NCBI RefSeq assembly: GCF_000407485.1
Contig: NZ_ASWD01000001.1
Span: 1,343,570-1,407,569, forward strand
Length of the DNA: 64,000 nt
Source of the DNA: Enterococcus pallens ATCC BAA-351
GTDB taxonomy: Bacteria; Bacillota; Bacilli; Lactobacillales; Enterococcaceae
Direction: 5' to 3'
Below are positions 52,882-62,300 of this stretch, in pieces (position 1 is the first letter of the stretch; each line of letters starts with the position of its first letter). The notes under the pieces are model-generated. The model was not told the DNA's origin. It did not search any database and worked only from the letters and a program-made list of their open reading frames with translations. The translations under genes were made by a program, and so were the position numbers.

Positions 52882-53300
52882 CAAAACAAGTTGATGGCAT
52901 TGTCAATAAGCAACGAATAATTGAGTTGTTAGAACAAGCACAAACACAAATTCAAGCGCGCGATCAATTACGCAATGACTTAAGCCAATATATCTCCAAA
53001 ATTAAGGACAACAAAGAGGTCACATTGAATGATTTTCATACCCTTAGAACAAAACAGGATAAACTGAGTGAGCTTTGCTTAAGCATTGATGGTATTTACG
53101 CTCAAATTGAGGGATTTGTCTCTTGTTATAGGCTGGCAAAGCCGGTAGCTCAAGAAGTAGAAGAATTAGCAGCCTTGATCGATCAGCAGGAGGGACAGCT
53201 AAAAAAGCTTTCAATCATGATCTTAGAGGGTCAAGCAGAAGAGCAAGCAGCAGAGCCAAAAGCTGAAGTAGAAGAATTAGCTGGGCAGCCTAGTAATTAA
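52866..53300 (+). CDS. Small coiled-coil protein C
   Basis: 144 residues, helical (IIELLEQAQTQIQARDQLRNDL; FHTLRTKQDKLSELCLSIDGIYAQIEGF) with an acidic Ala/Glu-rich tail. Layout is similar to proteins A and B, but homology is not evident to me. It overlaps gtf3 and precedes the actin-like gene. RBS GGAGG. Unknown function. Confidence 0.6.
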   Translation: MSNGVTKQVDGIVNKQRIIELLEQAQTQIQARDQLRNDLSQYISKIKDNKEVTLNDFHTLRTKQDKLSELCLSIDGIYAQIEGFVSCYRLAKPVAQEVEELAALIDQQEGQLKKLSIMILEGQAEEQAAEPKAEVEELAGQPSN

Positions 53301-53337
53301 CTAAATAAAAGATATGGCGCACTTACTGGAGGAAAGC

Positions 53338-54801
53338 ATGGGAAAGAAAATAATCGCATTAGATATTGATCAATATAGAATAGGAATCTGTGGGCTGAAC
53401 TATGAAGAAATATTCAGCTCCGTTTACTCTTATGTAAAAAAGAATACCTGGAAGCCCTCTTTATTTAAGAAGCAATCCAATGAAACCAACGGCAGTGAGA
53501 TTTTGCTGCAAGGGATGCAAAAATCAATTTATTGGGGGATAACCAAGCGCTATAGTCGCCGTTTGGAAGCTTACCAAACCTTTGGCAACGTATTAGAACA
53601 GCTTGAAAACAATGAAACAGTCTTGCTTGTGCGCAGTGCACTGGCCTACTTAGCAGACAAAAAGCCTGAATTATTTGATCGAACAGAAGCAAATCAATTA
53701 CGGTGTTCATTATGTATAGGCGTGCCTGCAAAAAGCTCCGATGAATTAAGCGCCATTGAAAAATACTTTCAAGGAGAGTTCTGGGCAGAGGTTAATGGAG
53801 AACAGCTTACGATTTTAGTGGAAAACGTTACGCTGGTTCCTAAAACCTTTGGTGCTATTTTAGAAAATGCCTGTGAGGACTATTTGAATTGCCAAGAGCA
53901 TGAAATCGCAGCCTTATCTGGACTGAACTATGTTTTAGACTTAAGCGACCATTATGTAACCTGTGATGTTTATGATAATGGTGAGCTGATCAAAAGTGAA
54001 CGCATATCAGATGGCTTGTATAAATTTTCTGATCGAATTGTTCAAGAATATAAAACAAGCTGCATGCAGCAAAACCAAACACCTTTCCAAATTGATAAAG
54101 ATATGGTCTACAATGTGTTGGCTGAGGGGAAAGAAAACAACCTGTTAACTGTCAACGGCCGACAACAAATTGATCTAAGTGAGCTGATAAAGGCTGAAGC
54201 GATCGAAGAAACGAAGAAGGTTCTCTCTTGCTTGATTAAAGACAATGATCTGCAATATGCGGACAATATTATTATTCGAGATTTAGAAAAGGGCATCATT
54301 AACCAAAAAAGTGTTGACCGTTACCTAGAAAACTTTGGCTTGTACTGCACAAAGCTGAACAACAAGAGTGCTCGTGGCAGCTACGCGTTTGCGACGCTTT
54401 TTTCAGGAGACGACTTTCTCGAAGCTAGTGAATCGCCTCAAGTTGAGTCAGCACCAATCCATTCTCAAGAGGAAGCTCCGGAAGCTGTTGAAGCAGTTGA
54501 GGATCTGGTGGATACGTCATCAACGGTATTGGACTCGTCAATTCAGGACGAAATGAACCTGCAAACGGAAGCGGTTGAAGAATCCGTAGAAGCAAGCGAG
54601 CCTCTTCAGGCTGCTGAGCCTGTAGAAACGATTGAAGAGGAGCCGGATACACACGCTGACGTGGTGGAAAAAGCCACTGCTGAGGAAGCTGCTGAGCCTG
54701 TAGTCTCGCTAGAAGAAGCAGAAGTAGAAATTGAAGATATTTTGAAAGAACAGGCCGATCTGCTGAATTCTCTGGCAGAATTTGATGACGATTTTCTTTA
54801 A
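53338..54801 (+). CDS. Actin/ParM-fold-like protein with long acidic tail
   Basis: 487 residues. KKIIALDIDQYRIGICGL at the N-terminus and NYVLDLSDHYVTCDVYDNGELIKSERI in the middle have the position and pattern of the two phosphate loops of the actin-like ATPase superfamily (ParM, FtsA, PilM). The glycines normally present are replaced (DIDQ, DLSDH), and no clear adenosine GG motif is seen, so nucleotide binding is doubtful. From about residue 365 a 120-residue acidic Glu/Ala/Val-rich tail follows, ending LAEFDDDFL. The ATG at 53338 follows GGAGG. Not known from accessory Sec loci as I recall them. Confidence 0.55.
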   Translation: MGKKIIALDIDQYRIGICGLNYEEIFSSVYSYVKKNTWKPSLFKKQSNETNGSEILLQGMQKSIYWGITKRYSRRLEAYQTFGNVLEQLENNETVLLVRSALAYLADKKPELFDRTEANQLRCSLCIGVPAKSSDELSAIEKYFQGEFWAEVNGEQLTILVENVTLVPKTFGAILENACEDYLNCQEHEIAALSGLNYVLDLSDHYVTCDVYDNGELIKSERISDGLYKFSDRIVQEYKTSCMQQNQTPFQIDKDMVYNVLAEGKENNLLTVNGRQQIDLSELIKAEAIEETKKVLSCLIKDNDLQYADNIIIRDLEKGIINQKSVDRYLENFGLYCTKLNNKSARGSYAFATLFSGDDFLEASESPQVESAPIHSQEEAPEAVEAVEDLVDTSSTVLDSSIQDEMNLQTEAVEESVEASEPLQAAEPVETIEEEPDTHADVVEKATAEEAAEPVVSLEEAEVEIEDILKEQADLLNSLAEFDDDFL

Positions 54802-54818
54802 GATATGGGGAGAGGTTT

Positions 54819-55607
54819 ATGATGACAACTAAAGCAGTAGTTTATACCATCAATCAGACGAATATTGAATTAATCGCAACATCCCTTTTCTCATTAATTA
54901 AGTCTTATGAGGGAGAAGATAAGTTAACTGTTTTTCTTCTAGTAGACGATATTTTCGAAAAGGATATTACTATTTTGCGATCTTTCTCGAAAATCATGAA
55001 AAAAGAGCAGATAGAGATCAGCATTTGGCAAATGCCGCAGGAGTTAAATCAGCTTACCTCCTTAAATGCGAATGGAGGCTTGACTCGCTACAATGTAGCC
55101 AAGTTTTTCTTGCCTAATTATTTCGCTAATTTTGATAAAATTATTTATTTAGCGGCGGAAACGCTAGTTCTAGGCGATATTTCCGAATACTTCCGCGATT
55201 TTACTGAGGAGTCTGCGGTAGGGGTTGTGAAACAAGCGAGAGATGGCGATGATTCCTTTAGCACCGCTAGTATGATCTTTAGTACGAAAGTATACAATCA
55301 AAAATACCCGGTAGATAAGTTAATAGCCGCAATCAACAATAGTCCAGCAACAGTGACGGAGCATGAATTTAGTAACCAACTATTTAAAGAAGATAGTCAA
55401 TGTTTAGCTGCTAAATACAATACAGCAGCTGTCAGCGACACAGAAAAGCAGACGTGTGTCGTCAGGAATTTTGTGGATAGCGAAGAAAGAACTAAGCCTT
55501 GGAATCACCTAGCTTTAATGAATAAATGGGATCGAGCATTTTGGACATATTTTACTGAAATGAAAGGCTTGGTTTTTCAAGCACATACCAGCTCGAAATC
55601 CCTTTAA
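54819..55607 (+). CDS. GT8-family-like glycosyltransferase lacking its DxD motif
   Basis: 262 residues. The layout is that of family GT8 (LgtC/GspA): VVYTINQTNIELIATSLFSLIKS, then GGLTRYNVAKFFLPNYF and DKIIYLAAETLVLGDI. The last segment normally reads YLDADTLVLGDI and binds Mn2+ with UDP-sugar; here Asp-x-Asp is Ala-x-Glu (residues 112-114). The protein may be a non-catalytic partner or use metal differently. Other accessory Sec loci carry GT8 enzymes that extend the adhesin glycan. RBS GGGGAGAGG; either of two adjacent ATG codons could be used. Confidence 0.75.
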   Translation: MMTTKAVVYTINQTNIELIATSLFSLIKSYEGEDKLTVFLLVDDIFEKDITILRSFSKIMKKEQIEISIWQMPQELNQLTSLNANGGLTRYNVAKFFLPNYFANFDKIIYLAAETLVLGDISEYFRDFTEESAVGVVKQARDGDDSFSTASMIFSTKVYNQKYPVDKLIAAINNSPATVTEHEFSNQLFKEDSQCLAAKYNTAAVSDTEKQTCVVRNFVDSEERTKPWNHLALMNKWDRAFWTYFTEMKGLVFQAHTSSKSL

Positions 55608-55628
55608 GGAAAGAACGAGGTTGCTTAA

Positions 55629-56255
55629 ATGAAGAAAACACTGCTACTTTTCCTGTTATTGTTCATACTAACAGGATGTACTTCTGAAGTACCATCGACT
55701 CAATCGGCAACTCTGAAAGAAAAGATTGCCCAGCTGGAAACAGAAAATTCTAAGCTTAAGGAAGATTTTTCTAACTATCAAGAACAAGTGACTAACAGTA
55801 GTACACCGTCAGAAACAAGCGAGCGGCTCACCCAAGAGGTTCATGTCTTTGGTTTGAATGAGAGCATTGAGTTCGGTGATGCAGAAACGAAAACAGCGGA
55901 GCTGAAAATTATTGAAGCAACGACCAATCAAGCAGCGTTTCCTGAAGAGATGCGTGAGCTGAAAAGCTACAACACTGAAAAAATGGTGGCGGTAAAAGTC
56001 GAATACACCAATCTAGCTATGGAGCAGCCTTTTCTTCCGTATGCGCAATATTTCCAAGCCTATACTAAAGATGGTGCGAGGTTGTCCCTAGTAAATCAAC
56101 AGATTGGTCAAGCGGAAGTCTTGCCTGGTGAGTCTGGAGAAACACAAATGTTTTTTGAATTACCCGTTGATGGCTCAGAGTTTAACGAATTTGAGATTGA
56201 TTTTGTTGCGGGTGAACAAAGAGTCGCAACGTTTGATTTAGCGGTCTCACATTAA
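55629..56255 (+). CDS. Secreted lipoprotein, DUF5067/DUF4352-like
   Basis: 208 residues. Signal peptide with lipobox LTGC (Cys17). A short coiled coil (LKEKIAQLETENSKLKEDFSNYQEQV) is followed by a beta-rich domain (VAVKVEYTNLAMEQPFLP to GETQMFFELPVDGSEFNEFEIDF) like DUF5067/DUF4352 immunoglobulin-like lipoproteins. It should be anchored to the outer face of the membrane. Last gene of the operon before a strong terminator, so it may assist adhesin folding or attachment (inference). Confidence 0.75.
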   Translation: MKKTLLLFLLLFILTGCTSEVPSTQSATLKEKIAQLETENSKLKEDFSNYQEQVTNSSTPSETSERLTQEVHVFGLNESIEFGDAETKTAELKIIEATTNQAAFPEEMRELKSYNTEKMVAVKVEYTNLAMEQPFLPYAQYFQAYTKDGARLSLVNQQIGQAEVLPGESGETQMFFELPVDGSEFNEFEIDFVAGEQRVATFDLAVSH

Positions 56256-56265
56256 TAACGGTACA

Positions 56266-56317
56266 AAAAAAATCTTGAACAAACTGTTGTAATAGACAGT
56301 TTGTTCAAGATTTTTTG
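56266..56317. terminator. Strong terminator at the end of the accessory Sec operon
   Basis: AAAATCTTGAACAAACTGT and its complement form a stem of more than 17 bp around TGTAATAG, flanked by A and T runs. It can serve the operon and, on the other strand, the tRNA gene. Confidence 0.95.
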
Positions 56318-56330
56318 CTGCTCATTGATA

Positions 56331-56418
56331 CGGAGAAGGAGGGATTTGAACCCTCGCGCCGGTTTCCCGACCTACACCCTTAGCAGGGGCGCCTCTTCAG
56401 CCACTTGAGTACTTCCCC
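56331..56418 (-). tRNA. tRNA-Ser (anticodon GCU)
   Basis: On the minus strand a cloverleaf of 88 bases starts GGGGAAG and ends CTTCTCC plus discriminator G. It has the long variable arm of a class II tRNA, the T arm GAGGGTTCAAATCCCTC, and anticodon loop CTGCTAA with GCT at 56384-56382. CCA is not encoded. It decodes AGU/AGC serine codons. Confidence 0.95.
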
Positions 56419-56543
56419 AATTACTTAATCGAATTACTTAATTAAGTATAGATAAGATTACTGCCCCAAGTCAATACTATTCTCATCTATCAAATTAGTA
56501 TATTTGTAATTTTACATGTAAATTACCAGTTTTTTTAAAACGT

Positions 56544-56555
56544 CCCAATATTGGG
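56544..56555. promoter_or_regulatory. Palindrome upstream of the first serine-rich gene
   Basis: CCCAATATTGGG, 64 bases before the start codon. Ten of its bases (CCCAATATTG) recur at 59211-59220 before the second serine-rich gene. Confidence 0.5.
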
Positions 56556-56619
56556 AGTATTTTATTTTTTCTCTGTTATGTGTACTAAACTGAAAAAAAA
56601 GAAAGTGGGAGGGATTGGG

Positions 56620-59049
56620 GTGTCATCTAGAAATAATAATTTGAAACATCTGAAAAATGCCAACAAAAAAGTCCGGTTCAAAATGTATAAGGGTGGGAAG
56701 CACTGGATGTATGCAGCGATTACAGCTGTCAGTGGTATTTTTGGCGCTTCTATGAATACAATGCAGGTGCAGGCAGAGGAAAGTCCGACAGATACCAATG
56801 AAGCCTTAGAAACCAATACGGATAATGTCTTAGCAGTACAAGAAACGACGCAAATACCACCAGCACCTGAAACTACATCAATGAGTAATGCCAATTCTAC
56901 ATCAGAGAGTGCGACAGCATCAACGAGTGAAACCTTGTCGGATAGCACCACAATAGTTGAAAGTGCTATCCAGTCAGAAAGTACCATTGCTTCTGACATA
57001 AAAAGTGATCAGTATTCTGAAAGTGAGGTGCAATCACAGAGTGAAATAAACGCTGATAATAGTACACTGGCGATTGAAAGCCAATCAATGTCAGTGACGC
57101 CTCCGCAAATCTCACAAAGTATAATGGAATCTGAATCCACTTCGTTCTCAGTATTTGCCAGTGAAGAAGGGATTTCAGCAGAGGAAGCGGCTCAACGATT
57201 CAGCACGTCACAGTCAGAGATGTTTTCTCACAGTGCATCAGTCAGAGAATCTTTTGCCGACAGTGAACATTCTTTGTACAGCAAAATTGGCTCAGAAGTA
57301 GAGTCAAGACATGCAAGCACTAGTACTAGTAAATCGTTAAGTATGCAGTTGGTTGATCCATCAATCTCAGCAAGTCAAAGTGATTCTGCTTCTGTTTCAG
57401 AATCATTAAGTGACTCTGAGCTTCCAGGATCGATCTCAGGGTCAATCTCAGATTCAGCATCCATGTCGATGTCTACTTCACTTTCTGATTTTGTTTCTAT
57501 GTACCAATCCTTATCAAACAATTCGCTGCTGTCTGATTTTTCAACCTCTGAACAATCGTTATCGCTAAGTGAAATTGTATCGCTATCAAGTTCTCTATCG
57601 AATTCTTATAGTATAGAAAGTTCCGAATGGGGCTCTCATCGTCTGTCTGAGTCAGAATCAATCAGTCTATCAAATTCTGGAGCAGTCATCGGGGGCGAAG
57701 CATCGGATTTAAGCTCGCAATCATTATCTAACAGCCAGTCTTCTAGTGAATCATCCTCTGAATCAGAAAGCCTGAAAGAAGCGGCAAGTACCACCCATTC
57801 GCAGTCTGATAGTAATGAGGAGTCAAAAAGCTCGACGAACTCTGAATCAACAACCGGTTCTGATAGTTTTTCAACGTCTATGAGCGCATCACTTTCTGAG
57901 AACCATAAAGCGCCTGATAGTATCTCAACCAGTCAATCATTGAGACACAGTACCATCACTAGCTTATCAGATTCAGCTTCTGATAGTCGTTCACAGTATG
58001 TAAATGAACGGGAGAGCTTATCGCAATCAGTGTCAGAAAAGCAGTCGCAAAAAAATAGTACTGCCGCAAGCTTGTCATTGTCTGTAAGTGAAAGCCAATG
58101 GAAAAAAACGGATAGTTTAAGCAGCACATCAGCGTCAGTATCAGAGAGCCAATCAGCAAGACATGACTATCTGAACAGTACTTCAGCCTCAGTATCAGAA
58201 AGTCAGTCAGCGAGACAGGGTCATTTGAGTAGTATGTCAGAATCAGTTTCCACCAGTCAATCAGCCAGACAAAGTAACCTGGGAAGTCTCTCTACTTCGG
58301 TCTCAGAAAGCCAATCACAACGGTATGAAGCATTGACCAGCATTTCTGCTTCGGTTAGCAACAGTATGTCAGAAAGAGGCAGTCAGTTAAGCAGTGCATC
58401 TAGATCGACATCGGATAGTATTTGGAACAAAGAGAATAATAATGCGGATGATCATTTAATTGAAGGCGACTGGTTAGATGGGTATAGCGACAATAACTAT
58501 CTATTTGACAAAGTTACTGGTCACGCGTTGCAGTCTGATACAGACATGATCTTTTTCAGTCCCTTCATTATGTACAATAAAGAAGAAGGCTATGTAAAAA
58601 TTATGCCGATCGATCCAAAGAAAGACTTTGTATTGGAATGGAGCTATTCATTTGGAGACGTTACTTATAAAGGGCAAACCTATCAAATAGGTGACAGAAT
58701 TTATGATGAAGCATTCAAAGAAGGCGATTTTTCCGGACTAAAATACAATTTTATTCCAGAAAGCGTGACGTATCAATACCGTTATAGCCTATCCTATGAG
58801 TTAGGACAGGATCCTCAGGAGGTAGCGCTTTTTGATGAGGCGGTTAAAAATGCTGGTTTAATATATTCGGAGACATTGATGCCAGGTGATTTGTTGAATC
58901 CACCAGCTGAAATTCCAGGGTATAAGTTAATTAGAAGATGGGTCAATGCGCCACCTTCAATTATGCCTGTTCCTGAGGATGCTGAAGTTCTTGCTTCGGG
59001 TACAACTAATGCTAAATGGCTTACCTTCGAATACGAACGTATTGTATAG
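56620..59049 (+). CDS. Serine-rich repeat protein without LPxTG anchor
   Basis: 809 residues from the GTG at 56620, which has GGGAGG at good spacing and aligns with the start of the second adhesin. The signal peptide carries KMYKGGKHW (KxYKxGKxW type), the accessory Sec export signal. Residues about 60-600 are Ser-rich and include seven 18-residue repeats. Then comes a globular C-terminal domain (WLDGYSDNNYLFDKVTG to WLTFEYERIV) where other family members have a repeat region and LPxTG anchor. No sortase motif or membrane tail is present, so it should be released or held non-covalently. Confidence 0.85.
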   Translation: MSSRNNNLKHLKNANKKVRFKMYKGGKHWMYAAITAVSGIFGASMNTMQVQAEESPTDTNEALETNTDNVLAVQETTQIPPAPETTSMSNANSTSESATASTSETLSDSTTIVESAIQSESTIASDIKSDQYSESEVQSQSEINADNSTLAIESQSMSVTPPQISQSIMESESTSFSVFASEEGISAEEAAQRFSTSQSEMFSHSASVRESFADSEHSLYSKIGSEVESRHASTSTSKSLSMQLVDPSISASQSDSASVSESLSDSELPGSISGSISDSASMSMSTSLSDFVSMYQSLSNNSLLSDFSTSEQSLSLSEIVSLSSSLSNSYSIESSEWGSHRLSESESISLSNSGAVIGGEASDLSSQSLSNSQSSSESSSESESLKEAASTTHSQSDSNEESKSSTNSESTTGSDSFSTSMSASLSENHKAPDSISTSQSLRHSTITSLSDSASDSRSQYVNERESLSQSVSEKQSQKNSTAASLSLSVSESQWKKTDSLSSTSASVSESQSARHDYLNSTSASVSESQSARQGHLSSMSESVSTSQSARQSNLGSLSTSVSESQSQRYEALTSISASVSNSMSERGSQLSSASRSTSDSIWNKENNNADDHLIEGDWLDGYSDNNYLFDKVTGHALQSDTDMIFFSPFIMYNKEEGYVKIMPIDPKKDFVLEWSYSFGDVTYKGQTYQIGDRIYDEAFKEGDFSGLKYNFIPESVTYQYRYSLSYELGQDPQEVALFDEAVKNAGLIYSETLMPGDLLNPPAEIPGYKLIRRWVNAPPSIMPVPEDAEVLASGTTNAKWLTFEYERIV
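58015..58392 (+). repeat. Seven 54-bp tandem repeats in the first serine-rich gene
   Basis: Each encodes 18 residues with the pattern S-x-S-x-SVSESQS followed by a basic/aromatic spacer, such as STSASVSESQSARHDYLN and STSASVSESQSARQGHLS. The repeats differ in sequence but not in length. Confidence 0.88.
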
Positions 59050-59133
59050 CTGTCAATGAACAAGAAAGAACAATGATTCTTGTCTCCATAGGGCACCACT
59101 GAAATTTATTTAAAACACACAATTTTATCTAGA

Positions 59134-59178
59134 AATCAAAAGAAATGAGTGGGAACTATCATTTCTTTTGATTTTTTT
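59134..59178 (+). terminator. Terminator between the two serine-rich genes
   Basis: AATCAAAAGAAATGA at 59134-59148 and its perfect complement at 59159-59173, followed by a T run. Confidence 0.93.
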
Positions 59179-59210
59179 GTTTTTGTACAGCGGAATATAA
59201 AGTTAAGTTT

Positions 59211-59220
59211 CCCAATATTG
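59211..59220. promoter_or_regulatory. Shared motif upstream of the second serine-rich gene
   Basis: CCCAATATTG, identical to ten bases of the palindrome at 56544-56555. The following ACA makes TTGACA, a possible -35. Confidence 0.45.
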
Positions 59221-59317
59221 ACACGTTTTAATCCTACTCTCATTTCCTATGTGATAATCATTTTAGCACTTCAAAAAATTAATAAAAACTAAAAGAAAGG
59301 GGCGTTGTGCTTATATT

Positions 59318-62300
59318 ATGAGTCGTAAAAATAATTTGTATAAGCTGCTTAGATCCAACAAGAAAGAGCGTTACAGAATGTACAAAAGCGGCAAGCATTG
59401 GATGTTTGCTACGATAACAGCATTCACAGGCGTGTTAGGCGCTAGTACGCTAGTCACCACAGAAGCACAAGCTACATCAGCGAGTCAAGATGATGCAGGA
59501 ATGGAGATTGATACGGGAACAGATCAGGTGCTTGCTAACCAAGAAACAGCAAGTATCCCAGCTCCTGAAACCCAAGAAGCGGTTAATCCAGATCCAGTAG
59601 TGGACAACACACCTGAATCGGAAGCGCCAGTATCAGAAATCGCTAGCGAATCAGTTGTACAAACAGAATTAGAGAGTACTACTGAATCTACTAGCACGAC
59701 TGAATCAGAGAGCAATATGGATTCTGCTAGTATTTCCGAATCAGTCAGCGTTTCTGAATCAATGAGTATTTCTGAATCTGAGTCATCTAGTCAGTCAAGA
59801 TCGGAGGAAACAAGCCTTTCGATTTCGACTAGTGAGTCAACCTCTAACAGTGCGCTTGCAGAAGTGAATAACTCAGCTTCCAATAGCTTATCTGAGTCGA
59901 CTAGTCATTCAGAATCAGCAAGTACCTGGGTCTCCAACAGCTTATCTGAATCAACAAGTAATTCTGAAAACCGAAGTGCAGTCAACTCTTTAAACAAAGA
60001 GAAAAGTAAGCAACCAACCGAGAAAGAACAAAGTGCTAACGAAACAAATAAAGCAAAAGATCTATTTGATCAAATTGTTCCAGATGGGACAGAAGTAAAA
60101 GTTGATGCAAGATCCAATGAGCTAGTATTTACCATGAAAGATGGTACAGTACCAAGCAATGCATTAATTCATGCCGCGCAAAAATATGCGGCTGCCAATG
60201 ATTTAATTGCCTATTTCTCTGTTCGTGGAGCAAATGGCCGTTCAGCGAAGATTAACGTTTCGGCAGATCCGGACGTGAATCGTGAAGATTTTGAAGATGC
60301 GATTAACAATCCAGGAACATCAAATTCTCCAACCTCCGTTAATGTGGCCGTTCCAGACCAAGTTCTAAACGATGCAACACACAAAGCAAATGCGATCGCA
60401 AATGGGACGTATGCTAAGGTAACAACTTATGATGAATTGCGGGCTGCGTGGAGTAATGCTAGCATCACTTATATTGATGTTACAGCTAAAATCACTTATA
60501 GTTCTGGGGCAATGTCTGCACGTGCAAATGGAGCTAGCGTTATTGTTCAGGGGAACAACAACATTATCGATCTTGGTACTCAAACCTTTAACTGGGGTGG
60601 GATTACAAGTTCTACAACCTTTACTTTAAGTAATGTGATCGCTCAGCAAGGGTTTGGCGGAAATGATGGTAATGCGTATTCCTTGATTAATCCATCAAGT
60701 GCAACTCAACTGACAGCAAATGTCAATAACGTAACATTAACTAAAAGTGATTCAAATGGAAATAATCCGATCCACCTTATGTATGGAGTGGGTTCTAAAT
60801 TAGTGTTCTCAGGTACGAACGTTTTCAATATCTCAAATGAAATCACTCGTTCTGTGGGTAGCATTAACTTTGCGAATAACTCTAGCGTTACATTGAATCG
60901 GACGTCTAATGATATTGCCTTTTCACAATTTTATTTTGAAACACGAGCAGCGGCGGGAAGTGTTGGTTACGGGAACTCCATTACGATGGGAGACGGTTCT
61001 TCAAATACAGCACGGACTTACAATGGTCAATCGGCAAACTATCCAGCAGTTTATTATATGATAGATAAAATAACAGTTGGAGATAATTGTAACTGGACTC
61101 AGACTGGTTTCCAATATTTTATTAATGGACAACAATTGGCTTCCTCGTCTGCTACGTACACATTTGGTCAGAATTTCAACCTGTCGATTCCTCAATCTAC
61201 TCAACCAGGGGCAATTCGGATACAAGGTACACAGAAGGTTGTATTTAATGCCGGAACTACATTGGACATCAATCAATGGGCAAGTGGAGCCGTAATACAA
61301 ATGAACAGTTCAGGTTCAAGCGTTACGTTCATTTCGCCTAAGCAGCTTCATATGCAAGTAAGTACTTCTTCTGGTGCTCCAAATACGGGACCATTAATCA
61401 GTGGTGCCGGAACATTTACAATGAACAACTCACAGATTTCAACTTGGCAGGGAACAGATAGTCAAGCTGCAACACCAGGCGGAAATCGAAACTTAAAATT
61501 CGTCACTATGACCATCAGAAATGGTACAACAACGATTACTGATGTAGGTGGAAACACTACAAGTTCAAATATTATTGACAGTTCTACAAGAGAACTTGCT
61601 ACTACAGCAATTGAACCTGGAACTGTTAAAGTTAATTATGTTGATCAATACGGCAATGTAGTTAAAACAATTGATGTACCGATAGATAAAGATGTTAACT
61701 ATATTGGTCAATATATAGATTTAGTTAACAAAGACTATGCATTGACGAACATGCCGGCAAACTATATGTGGGCGATTGCAAGTCAAGTTCCTCCGTCAGC
61801 ATTAACAGATAAACAAAGCGGTGGTGATAACACCACGTCAGCCGATGATGGAGATGCATATGGACAGGCTAACGTAGCTATCGTTCCAATGGAAGGTACT
61901 GAATATACCTACAACATTTATGTCTATGGACAAGCCAATAATTCTGTTCAATATCAATATGTAGATGCTAAGACAGGCTTAGTTGTTTCATCTGATTATC
62001 TAGGTTCTGGACAAGAAGCTTCAGGGACAAACAAAACGCCAGCGAACTACGGAAATGTCATTGACTGGACAAACTCCTACTACACAAATGATCTAGTGGC
62101 TGATGGTTATCATTACGCAACAGGGTCAGAGCTGAATGGATTTACACAGGCTACCACTACAACAGTTGGTACTGATCCGACCCTTGTTACCATTTATGTT
62201 GCTGCGGATGTACAAACTGTAAATGTTAACTTTGTCAATTCAGATGGAACACCATTAGTAGGACAAGCAGCAAATGTATCAATTAATGGAACATCTGGCG

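Noticed and set aside
57900..58430. A CRISPR-like or other non-coding repeat array.
   Set aside because: The 54-bp units are in frame with the serine-rich gene and diverge at third positions; they are coding repeats. I saw no CRISPR array anywhere in the window.
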